Part shown: positions 13,101 through 25,100 of the stretch, one piece after another
How the letters are laid out: each line of letters starts with the position of its first letter
Position numbering within the stretch: the stretch's first letter is position 1
From: Myxococcota bacterium
Lineage (GTDB): Bacteria; Myxococcota_A; UBA9160; PR03
NCBI GenBank assembly: GCA_030066475.1
Contig: JASJBO010000042.1
Coordinates: 1-33,207 of the forward strand
Reading direction: 5' to 3'
DNA: 33,207 nt
Notes under the pieces: generated by a model
Seen by the model: only the letters and a program-made list of their open reading frames with translations
What the model was told of the DNA's origin: nothing
Databases searched by the model: none
Made by a program: the position numbers and the translations under genes

Positions 13101-16100
13101 CAGGGTCTCGTCGAGCACGACCTGGCCCGTGATGCGATCGTCGCGACCGTCGAAGTCGTCGTCGAGCAGCCCGACGAACGCCTGACTCACGTCCACCACG
13201 AGCAGGCCCTCGTGGTAGGCCGACACCAGCGCCCGGTCGCCGACTAGGGCGAAGCCGGTGGCGCTGTCGGGGAGCGGGATGCGGCTCACCACGGTGGGCG
13301 CCGCGTCGCCGAGCTCGAGGATCTCGATGCTGCCCTCGCGGAACTCGTTGGCGTTCACGATCGGGTCGAAGCGTCCGACGAGCCGCTCGGGCGGGCCCTC
13401 GGGGTTGACGCAGCGTCCCTCGGGCACCTGCGCCGCCGTCCCGGTCGAGACGAACAGGCGCCCGCCGCGCGTCTCCATCTGCGTCGGGTTCGCCTGGCCC
13501 GGGAACTCGAGCCGCCAGAGCTCGACCAGGTCGTCGGGCACCGCCAGCGAGAGCCCCACGAGCCGGCCGCCGGTGGGAACCACGTGCGGCTTGCCCTTGC
13601 ACGGGTCGAGGGGCGCGCCGATCGAGGACATCGCCACCAGGGCGAGGTCGCCGAGCGCGGCCACGTTGACGGCGAAGCCGTCGCTGTCCCCGCCGCCTCC
13701 GGTCGACGCCGCGCCGAGGGCACGCGACTCGGTGGTGAGCGCGCGACTCAGCACCGGCAAAGCGAGCGGATCGCTGGCGTCCATCACCACGAAACCGCCC
13801 AGGCCATTGGCCACGAGCAGCAGGTCGTCCTGCCCCGGCCGGTCGACGAAGCGTACGACGGGCGCGTCGACCTGGGTCTCGGGCGCTACCGAGAGCGGGT
13901 TCAGCAGGTCCTCGGTGTCGTCGCGGGCGCTCACGACCTGGACGTCGGTCGGGTTGCTCACGTCAAACAGCACGACCCGGCCGCTGAACGACTGGGTCGC
14001 GTCGGCCAGCTCGGGCAGTGCGGGGACGGAGTTGCCCTCGAGGTTGTAGCCGGCGGCCGCGTAGATCAGCTCGGCGCCGAGCTCGAGGCCGCCGAGCTCG
14101 TCGACGACGATGCCGCCCGGAGAGACGTAGGAAGGCGCCGACGTGGGCTCGCTGCCGACCCCGAGCTGCGGCAGTCCGTAGCGCACGCCGTCGAGCGCGA
14201 GGTCCCGGCCCAGGTCCGGATTCTGCGCCTCGACGTCGGCCGGGCCGAACGCGCCCGGCGGCGCCACCAGGGTGAGCACGCCGGTCCCCACGACGTCGAC
14301 GTCCACGGCGATGCCGCCGATCCGCACCTCGGTGGCCGGGAACACCCCGATCGACGGCACGAAGCCCGCGCCCAGCACCGTGACGGGCGTCCCGCCGAGC
14401 GGATCGAGGAAGAACGGCGCGATCCGGTCGATGCGCGGCGGGTCCAGGAACACGAGGGCGCCGCCGGCGCGCGCCTCGATCCCGCCGGGGTTCGCTACCC
14501 GGATCGTCGCGGGACCGTCGATGCCCGCCGGCGTGCGCACGACGACCTGACGGCCGTCGACGATCTCGAGGACCTCGGCGGCGACGCCGTTCACCCAGAC
14601 CGTGAGACCCGACAGGAACGCGCGGTCGTCGCCCGCCCGCGCCGAGAGCGTGACCTCCGTGCCCCCGCTCACCAGGCCGAAGTGCGGCAGCGCGGCATCG
14701 AACGCCGGCGGCGCCTCGGCGCCCGGCGCGGTCGCAGTCTGGAAGCGGAAGGCGACGTTGGTCGCGAGCGCGACGCCGAGCGACTCGCCGCCGACCGGCG
14801 CCGCCCGCACGCCCGGCCCGATGCCCACCGGCGCGGTCAGGGCAACGGTCACCGTCGCGTCGAGCGGCAGAGCGGCGTCGGGCAGGAAGCTGACGGCGCT
14901 CTCCCCGTCGAGCGCGAAGGTGCCGGCCACCGGCACGCCGCCCACCGCGACGCTCGCGTGCGCCGCGACCGTGGCCAGGTCGACCGGCCGCGTGAAGAAG
15001 ATCTCGATCGGGGCCTGTAGCCCGCCGCCGGGCAGGACGCGGGGCTCGACCGGGATGCGTTCGCCGGGCGCCGGCCGGGTGTCGGCGACGAGCAGCAGCG
15101 GCACCTGGAAGGTCTGGAGCTCGCTCGGCCGCCGGGTCGCCGCCACGTCCACGCCGAACACCACCGTGCCGCGGTCGACGGTGATGCCCACGAGCGGCTC
15201 CGCGCCGACCCGGTCGGCCACCGCGAGCAGCCGCGGCAGCGCCGGATCCGCGACGTCGACGAGCGCCACGCCGCCGCTGCCCCGGACCAGGTAGGCGAGC
15301 CCGCTCTCGACGGCGACGTCGAGCACCGGCGTGGAGAACGTCAGCGCCCCGATCGGGTCGCTGCCCGGATCGGCGAGGTCGAGCACCACCAGCCCGCCGT
15401 CGCCCGCAGCCAGGTAGACCAGCTCGTCGTCCACGGCGGCCCGCAGCGCGGTCACGTCGAACACGCGCGGCGCGGAGAAGCCGAAGCCGTCGAGATCGAC
15501 CACGTAGACGGCCCCGCTGTCGGGCGCGAGGGCGCGGGCTGCGGAGTCGAGCACACCGGTCGTGACGACCAGGGTCGAGCCCGAGACGGCGACGTCGAGC
15601 ACCGGCGCCGGGAACGGGTGCTCGGCCACGAACAGCGCGTTCGCGGGATCGGTGGCGTCGGCGACCAGCACGCCCCGCGCCCCGGCCCCCACGTAGACCA
15701 GGTGGCCGTCGATGGCGAGCGCGTGAACGCGGTCGAACGCGGGGCCCTCGGCGCCCAGCGGCTGCGCCAGCGGCAGGCTCCGCAGGGTGAACGGCGCGCG
15801 CGGGTCGCCGGCGTTCAGCAGCTCGAGCGTGTCGTCGACCGCGCGCACCAGCAGGTCGCGGCGCGGATCGATCGCCAGGGCCGTCGTCCGGGAACCGTCC
15901 GCAAAGACCACCCGGTCGTCGCGACCGTCGAAATCGGTGTCGACCTGCCCGAGCCGCGCCTGCTCCTCGATCTCGGTGTCCTGGCCGCTCGGCACGAGCG
16001 GGTTGGTGCCGTCGACGCGCACGATCGAGAAGCCGTCCTGCTCGGCGACGAAGGCGAGGCCCTGCTCGATCACGAGGTCGAGCGGCGCGCCGTCCGACTC

Positions 16101-19100
16101 GAGCCGGATGCGGCTGTCGACCGGCACCGTGAAGCGGAACCCGTCGACGACGGTCACCGATTCCCCGGCCGGGAAGTCGGGGGTCGGCGGATTGGTCACT
16201 GTCACGTCGACCGTCCCGAGCAGGCCGTCGGGCGCCACGAGCTGGATCAGCTCCGTCGTGATCACGCGCACGTCGTTGGCGGGCAACGTGTCGAAGAGCA
16301 CCTCGACGCCGCCGCCCGGCGCGAAGCCCGACCCCTGGATCGAGACCGGCGTCCCGCCGCTCACCGGCGCCGTCGGCGGCGTGATCGACGCGACCTCGAG
16401 CGTCTCCTTGTAGACGAAGGCCCCGATCGCGAGGTCGCGCGTGCCCGTGGCATCGCGCACCTCGACGGCGGCCGGACCCGGGATGTTCTCGGGCGTCGAG
16501 ACGGTGACCTCGGTGCTGCCGTCGCCGAGCACCTGGCCGTCGAGGACGGTCGCCGGCTGGTCGCCGATGAAGATCTCGGGCAGGCCGCCGGAGAGCCCGC
16601 CGACGACCACTGCCACCTCGGTGCCGCCCTGGCGGCTGCCCAGCCGCGGCGTCACCGAGACGATCTCGGGGATCGCGCCCGGTCCGCTGGCGGTGCCGAA
16701 GCGGATCGCGTACGGCGCGCGCAGGGCGAAGCCGGTGCCCTGGCTCGCGTCGCTGCGAATCGAGTCGTCCAGGCGCAGCTCGAACTCGGCGTCGGGATCG
16801 AGCTCGGCGTCCGGCTCGATCCGGGCCGAGCGGGCCGGCGCCGCGTCGGGCAGCACGGTCACCGCCACGGGCGTGCCGCTCGGCAGCACGACCAGCGAGA
16901 TGCCGCCCGCGAGCGTCGCCGCGTCCATGTCGACCGAGAACGAGACCTCGAGGGCCGAGCTGGTCGGGACGCCTCGCTCGCGGTGGCGCAGGTCGCGGCG
17001 CGTGTCGCCCTCGATCAGCTCCACCCCGGCGACGTTGGGCACCGGGATCTGGAGCACCACGACGCCGGCCCGCGGCAGCGTGTCCGGATCGCCGCGGAGG
17101 TTCGTGCAGCGCTGGGTCACCAGCAGCGCGACGTCGCCCTCCGACGCGATCGCTTCGGCGCGCAGGCCGGGCGCGATCGCCACCGCGTCGAGCAGCTCCG
17201 GACGCTCGGCGTCGGCCACGTCGACGATCTCGAGATGCGAACGCCCGCTCAGGTCGCACTCGCCGGGGCGCGCGCCCTCCGGGATCGGCAGCGACAGGGT
17301 GGCGAGGTTGCCGATCACCGCGACGTCGTTCGCGCCCGCCGTCTGGATGCTGAACAGGTTCGGGTCGAGCTGGCTGACCGGGCCGATGCGATCGAGCGGG
17401 TCGACGTCCAGCACCTTGATGTTGCCGCTCGCCACCGCGGCCACCGCGCGCTCGGCGTCGAGCGCACCGACCACGTGGGTGCGGCCCTCGGGCACGGGCT
17501 GGCCGCCCGGCGGCGCCACCAGGTCGAGCACCACGGTGCGCCGCGTCGCGAGGTTGGCGCCGAAGCCGATCTCGAGGTAGGCCACCCGCCCGTCGACGTG
17601 GACGCGGTCGACCCGCGCCGTCTCGACCTCGCCGTCGATCAGGAACGCGCCGACGCGCGCCACCAGCGTCGGGCTGGCCGGATCGTGCACGTCGAACACC
17701 TGGAGGCCCGCCGTACCGGCGGCCACCAGCACGACGTCGTCGACGGCGGCCAGGTCGCGGGCCTCGCCCGCCATCGGCACGATGCCGCTGTACTGTCCCA
17801 GGCCGCTGCCGGGCCCGACGATCACCAGGCCGCCGCCCGGCTGCGCATCCCGAAGCTGGGAGCGGTCGATCACCACCAGGTGCGGGCTGCCCGGCTCGAC
17901 GAAGGCGTTGTCGGTGTCGCCCTCGGGCGCGTCGGCCAGCAGGAACAGCCGATCGCCCTCGAGCGCCACGCCGCGGGCGACCAGCGGCGGCGGCAGGTCG
18001 ATCCCCGAGCCCACCACCGGGAAGGCGTCGGCCGGCGAGCGGACGTCGAGCACCGAGAGCGCGCTCGCGAAGTCGAAGTCGCCGAACGGGCCGGCGTCGA
18101 GGTCGGCGAAGCTGCGCGCGTTGCCGCGGATCGCCACGTAGGCGAGCCCGTCGTCGAGAACGACGTCCACCGGGGCCCCGAACGGCAGCTCGTCGGTCGC
18201 GGGTCCGCCGACGTTCAGATCGTTCGGCGACTGCACCTCGGTCGTGATCGACAGCCGCGAGTACAGGAATCCGTCGAGCAGCGCCGCCTGCTCGCCGGCC
18301 GGGGCGCCGAGCGTCGGCGGGTTCTGCACGATCACGTCGGCCAGGCCAAAGTCGCCCGGCGGGGTCGCGCAGCTCAGCCGCCGCGTCGACTCGACCGCGA
18401 CGGCGCCGCACGGCTGGCCGTCGAAGCTCACGGTCGCCCCGCGCACGAAGCCGCGCCCGACCAGGGCCACCACGTCGCCGCCTTCGAGCCGGCCGACCGC
18501 GGGCGTCACGAACGACAGCTCGAGCGTGGCGACGTAGAGGTAGCCCCCCAGACGCCGGTCGGAGAGCCCGCTCGGGTTCGCGACCACCACGGTCGCCGGC
18601 CCCGGCACGTTCGGCGGGGTGACGACGCGCAGCAGCGTGGCGTCGACGAACTCCACCTCGGCCGCCGGCAGGCCCCCGAAGCTCACGGCGGCGCCGTCGA
18701 CGAAGTTGACGCCCGTGATCTCGACGGTCTCGCCGCCGCTCGTGGTCCCGTGGTTCTCGTCGATGCGCAGGATCGTGGGTGCCACGGCGTCCGGGTCGGC
18801 GACGCTGGTGAAGGTCGAAGCGAACGGCGCGCTCAGCGGCATGCCGGCCAGGTCGGCGACCGCGTCCGAGACCACCACCCGGTAGCGGGTGCCCGCCAGC
18901 AGCGGCGCGTCGGGCGTGAACACCACGCGCGGGCCGTCGAATGCGAAGCTCCCGGCCACCTCGGCGCCGACCCCGCCACCCGGCGGCAGCGCGAGCCCGG
19001 TGAGCCGCGCCGCCCCGCTCGGATCGAACACGTCGTAGGTCAGGCCCGGCTCGAGCGGCACGCTCAGGTCGAAGATGGCCACGCCGGCCGAGATCGCGAG

Positions 19101-22100
19101 GCTGCCGATCTCCTGGAGCGAGCCGGCCGGGAACACCGGGTGCGAGGGCCCCTCGGTCAACGCCGCCGGGTCGTCGAGCACCAGGCTCCCGAGCGGCAGC
19201 GTCACGAGCCCCGGCCCGAGGTTGCCGGCCTCCACCAGCAACAGGTTGCCCGTGCGCAGCCCCGTGCCCGGATCGACGACGGTGTCCGGGTCGAGCTGAT
19301 CCGAGAAGGTCACCGTCACCGCGCTGTCGACGGGAACGTCGAGGCTGCCGTCCGACGGGCTCACCTCGATGACGTTCGTGAACGGGATCTCGACGACCGC
19401 GAGCCCCGCCGCGCCGCCGGCCACCAGCGCCAGGTCGTCGAGCGTGTCGACTCCGAACACGTAGTCGTCGCCGTCGCCGATCGGCTGTCCCTGGGCGCCC
19501 GCCGCGAACTCGAAGCGGTACGGCTGGTTCGCCGACGCCTTCCGCACCGGCTGCTGCGGATCCGAGACGTCGATGACGTCGAGCAGGCTGCGGGCCGCCC
19601 GGCCCTCCTGGTCGACCAGGTCGACGCTGGCCAGCACGAAGCCGCCGACCGCGGCGACGCCGCCCGCCCCGTTGCTCGACAGGTCGGCGCGGCGCGGGTC
19701 GGTGCGGTGGCGCGCCAGCAGCACCGGCTCGGCCGAGTTGCGAATGTCGACCACGTTGACGAACCCGCCCGGTCCCTCGTCCGAGACGAACGCCAGGCCG
19801 CCCAGCAGGTCGAGGTCGTCCGCCACGCCGAACGTGTCGATGGCGCCGATCTCGAAGAAGTCGGGCGTCGCGAGGTCGAGGATGCGCAGGCCGCCCAGGC
19901 CGTCCGCCAGGTAGGCGAGCCCCTCGCGGATCTCGATGCCGAGCGCGCGATCCAGGCCGAGCTTGCGGTCGAAGATCACGCGCTGGGGCGCGAACGGATC
20001 GCTGGCCTCGTAGACGAGCACGCCCGCGTCGCCGGCGGCCACGAGCACGAGATCGCCCTGGGCTGCCACGTCGAGCGCGCGCTCCGACGGCAGATCGAGA
20101 CTCGCGACCCGCACCGGCGCGAACGGGTTGCCGATGTCGATCACCTGGAGCGTGGCCGTCTCGCCGCCGTCGGCCGGGTCGGCCACGACGAAGGCCAGCG
20201 TGCCGCGCAGCGCCAACGCCCGGGCGTCGCCGTCGAGCGGCACCTCGCCGAACAGCACCGGGTCCTCGGGGCGGCTCGCGACCTCCAGGATCGCGAGGCT
20301 CGAACCGCTGTCGCGGCTGCCGATCCTGCCGTTGACCACGTACGCCAGGCGGTCCGCCTCGAGCACGTCGCGCGCCGCGAAGGTGTCGAGCGGATCCACG
20401 CGCCGGTACGTGCCCGTGGTGCGCAGGCCCACCTCGATGGTGACGTCGCTGGCCTCGCCCACGTTGCCCGAGGGATCGATCGCGCTGGCGCCGAGCACGA
20501 TCTCGGAGCCCGGCACGCCGACCGGGACCTGGATCCCGTGGGTGAACGGGAAGATCGTGTCGCCGAGGCCGGGCACGATGACCTCGCCGTCGAGATCCGG
20601 CACCAGGCTCGTGAACACGAGCTGCCCGTTCTCGAAGAAGTCGGTCGACACCACGCCGGCCTGGTCGAAGGCCCGCACCCGCAGCTCGAGGCTCTCGCCG
20701 CCGGTCACGATGTCGAGGTCGGGCGGGTCGACGATCACGACCTCGGGCGGCACGTCGTCGTCGACCACCCCGATCACGACGGGCTCCGAGTCGGTCGGCT
20801 GGCCTGCGCTGTCGGTCGCGCGCGCCACGATCGTGAGCTGCTCGCCGGCCGAGTCCACCGGGATGCGGAAGCGGCCCTGGTAGATGTCCTCGGCGTCGAA
20901 CTCGGGGAGCGGCAGCGGCGCCACGTCCACCACCACGCCGTTGACCAGGAACTCGACCGACTCGACCCGCACGTCGTCGCGAGCCGAGCTCAGGATCTGC
21001 ACCTCGGCGCCCTGGAACACGGCCGCGCCGTCCGCGGGCAGGGTGATGGCGATCTCGGGCGCCTCGTCGGGCACGATCTCCACCGACACCACGTTCGAGC
21101 TCGCCTCCTGGCCGGCGGTGTCGACCGCCACCGCCTGGAGGAAGCGCTGCTCGCCCGCGGTGCCGACCGGCGGCCGCAGGAAGGCGTTGAACGGCAGCAG
21201 GTAGTCGACGAACAGCACGTCCGCCGCGGCCAGCCGCCCCTCGCCATCCAGGCTCGGGTCGTCGCTCACGAGGAAGCGGGTGGACACGATGTCCACGTCG
21301 TCCTCGCCGAGCGCGGTCACCAGCAGGCCCTCGGGGTCGCCCTCGACGACCGGCGCGCCGTCCGTGGGGCTCACCAGCCGGATCGTGGGCGCTCGGTCGT
21401 TGGCCACCGTCACGGTGACCGACTCGTCGCGCTGGTTGCCCGAGTTGTCGGTGGCCGTGACCGTGATCTCGATGGTGTCTCCTTCGGTGTCGGCGCCGAT
21501 CGGGACGAAGATCTCGTAGGGCGCGGCGACGTCGATGCCCACCACACCGTCCTGGCCGACCACGCCGTCCGCGTCGGTGATGCGCAGGGCGAACGCCACC
21601 GACGAGACGTCGACGTTGTCGTTGGCCTCGGCGCGGATGCGCAGGGTGGCGCCCTCTACGACCTGCGAGAACGGCGCGGGCTCCTCGATCTCGAGCACCG
21701 GGGGCTCTTCGTCGCGGACGATGGCGACCCGCACGTCGCTGGCGCGCTGCTCGAGGCCAAGCGCGTCCCGCACGCTCGCACCGATCACGAGGCTCTGCCC
21801 CGCGGAGCCGAAGGGAAGCGCGCGCACGTACTGGAACGGACGCGTGAAGTCCGTGAACACCAGGTCGCCGTCCACGAAGAAGCGCACGAACGCGATGCCC
21901 TCGGGCTCGATGTCGTCGGTGGCGTCGACCTGCACCAGCAGCGGCGCACCCTCGAAGACGACGGACCCGTCGGGCGGCTGCGTGATGCTGGCCGTGGGCG
22001 GCGTGTTGTCGGCCGGGACGATCGTGACGAGGTTCGAGGCGGTGCGGTTGCCGAAGGTGTCGACCGCCGAGGCCACCAGCTCGAACTCCGTCGCCGTGGT

Positions 22101-25100
22101 GTCGGCGGGCACCTCGAACGAGAAGTTGAACGGCGGTACGCGATCGACGCCGAGCGGGTTCACCACCCCGTCGACGAGCAGGTCGACCGACGAGATCGGC
22201 CCCTCCGGATCGCTCACGTCCACCTGGATCGGGATTCGCGTGCCGCGCACCACCGACTCACCGCTCTGGGGCGACGCAATCTGCACCGAGGGCGGCCGGT
22301 CGAGCAGGATGTCGATCGGGAGCGGGACGATCGGGGTGGCGTTGCCGGACGCGTCGAAGGCCCGAGCCCCGAGGTGATAGGGAACCTTGTCGACGCCCGA
22401 GACCCCGAGGTCGGCCTGGAGCCGCGGGGCTGTGAAGGGGAGCTGGATCAGCTCCGTCTCGATGTTCTGGGTGGTCCCCTCGAGCGCGTCCAGCGCGGGC
22501 AGGTTGTCGACCAGCAGGATGCGCCCGTTCGCCAGGTCGGCCTCGTCGCGCGCCGCGAACAGCTCGACCCGGCGCACCAGCACGTTGTCGCTGCCGCGCA
22601 CCTGGATCGTGAGCGTCGAGCCTTCGGTGACGTCGAAGTCGAAAGCCGGCGCGGCGAACTGCACGACCGGCGCGGTCGTGTCGGGGACAACCTCGAAGAC
22701 CGTCTCGGAGAGCCGCGTGTTGCCCTGGTTGTCGGTGGCGATGGCGCCGATCCGGACCTGAGTGCCAACCTCGAGCAGCCCGACGGGCAGGTCGAGCCGG
22801 GTCGCGAAGACGCGGGCCCGACCCGGATCGTCGAAGGGCGCGGGGAATGCGTCGATCGCATTGCGTTCCTGCGCGTCGACCGGGACGCGCCGGCCGTCCG
22901 CATCGACCAGGAAGCCGTCGGCGTCGGTGCCCGCATCCCCGATCTGGCCCCGGGTGAGCGCCACCGCCTGGCTGCCGTGGACCGCCACCGCGCTGCCGAA
23001 CGGCAGGCCGTTCACCAGGAAGGCCACCTGGGCGAGCGCGATGTCGTCGACGGCGACGGCCTCGACGTTGAGCCGGAAGCTGCCCGCGGCCAGCCCGATG
23101 CCGTCCTGGAGCTCGTCGCCCACCGGCGTGGTGAGCGCCACCTGCGGCGCCTCGTCTCCGACCACGCGCACCGTGGTCTCCGCGCTGCGGACCTGGCCCG
23201 CGACGTCGCGCACTGCGACCCGCACCACGAAGGCGTCGCCGGCGCTCCCCGAAGGGATCGGGAAGACGACGGCGTCGCCGCGCAGCCTCGCCCGCGAGTC
23301 GGGGCTGTCGAACAGCACCTGGGCCTCGGGCGGCAGCGCGTCGAGATCGGCCCCGCCGCCGGGCAGGGACGCGAAGTCCCCGAGCGTCGCGACCACCTTG
23401 GCGATCCCGGCGTCGTCGCTCGCCTGCGTGCGCACGACGAGCTCCGTGCCTTCGAGGACGAAGATGCCGCCCCCGGCCAGCGCTCCCCGGATGTCGCGGA
23501 TCTCGCCGCCCACGAAGTTCAGGTTCTCGAGGCTCGTGATCTCGATGGCGGGCGCCTGGTCGGCCTGCACCACCAGGGTGACCGGGTCCGACTCGCTGGT
23601 GTTCCCGTTCACGTCGGTCGCACGCGCGAAGAGCGCGACGGCGCTGCCCACGTCGGCGCTGGCAACGCCGATGGTCTGACCCACCTGGAGCGTCGTGGCG
23701 GGTCCGAACTCGCTGGCGACGTTCGCGTTCTTGTAGAACAGCTCGAGCCGCTCGAGCGCCGCGTCGTCGGAGGCCGTGGCGGAGACGTCGATCGCGAGTC
23801 CGCCCACCACGACGTCGCCGTCGCGGAAGGGACCGACCGAGACGTCTGGCGGCTCGACGTCCGGCGCGATCTGGAGCACGGCGCTCCCGACGCCGCGCGC
23901 GCCCGCTGTGTCGGTGGCGACCGCCGCCAGCGCCACGCTGTCGGTGGCGTCGCTCTGGCGCGCCAACGGTCGTGTCTCGGAGGCCACCACCAGGGTCGTG
24001 CTCGCGGCGGCCGGCCGCGCAGTGAGCAGCGCGATCGCGGCGCTGCCCAGGTCGGCGGTGATCTCGCCGGGCTCGCCCGGCCGCAGCACCAGCGTCTCGA
24101 CCCAGGCCGCGACCGCGGCGCCCGTGCCGTCGAGCAGCGTCACCTCGACCCGGCGCTCCATGTCACCCGGCGTCGCCGCGGGATCCGGGAGCACCACCTC
24201 GGCCGTGAGCGGCCCGGTGTTGACCGCACTCCCGTCCACGCGGAACTCGACGCCGAAGGCCGGGTCGGCGACCTCGGCCGTGAGCGAGACCGTGGCGCCA
24301 GCCCCCATCCCGACCCCGTGCAGCGGCACGACGGCGGCCACGTTGGGCTGGCCCGGCGCGTCGCGCCGCTCGAGGCGCGCCGCCCCGGCGCCGGCGTCGA
24401 CGACCAGCGCCGTCAGGCTGCCGTCGTCGCTCAGGTCCGCCGCCCGGACCGCGAACTCGGTCCGGGTCGGACCCGAGTCGTCGATGGCCAGCAGCGCGCC
24501 GTCCGCCAGCAGCTCCAGCGCGCCCTGGGCGCGCACCAGCGTGGCGTCCACCACGCCGAAGTCGTCGCCGGACCGCGCCGTGAAGCGCGCCGAGCGGCCT
24601 TCGGGCTGGGAGCCGGCGGGCGTGAAGCTCTCGATCCGGGGCGCCCGGTCCGACTCCACGGTGAGGGTCACGGGCGTCGCCTCGCCCACGTTGCCGGCCA
24701 AATCGACGGCGCGCGCCTCGATCGTGAGCTCCGCATCGACCGCGGGCAGCAGCGTCGCGACCGGGAGCTCCGTCCCGAACCCGCTCACCGTGGTGACGCC
24801 GCCCGCGATCGCGTCGCCGCTGACCGTGATCTCCACCCGGGCCGCGAGATCCGCCTCGTCGTCGATGTTGTCGTAGGCGCGCACCCGGACGTCGAAGGAG
24901 TCGCCACCCGTGAACGCGTCGTCGTCCTTTGGCTGCGTGATCACGACGGTCGGCGGCTCGATGTCGGGCAGCACGTCCACGATCACCGGCAGCGAGTCGG
25001 TGCTGTTGCCCCCGGCGTCGAAGGCGCGGGCGACGATCCGCAGCGGGTCCTCCGATGAGTCCACGGTTCCCTGCGGAACCGTCACCAGGTAGCGGAAGCG

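Noticed and set aside
13963..18411. 1,482-codon minus-strand frame, and other minus frames at 9568-11640, 24163-25779 and 12145-13602
   Set aside because: These are out of register with the giant gene. They give low-complexity Arg/Gly/Ala-rich sequence, typical of GC-rich frame shadows.
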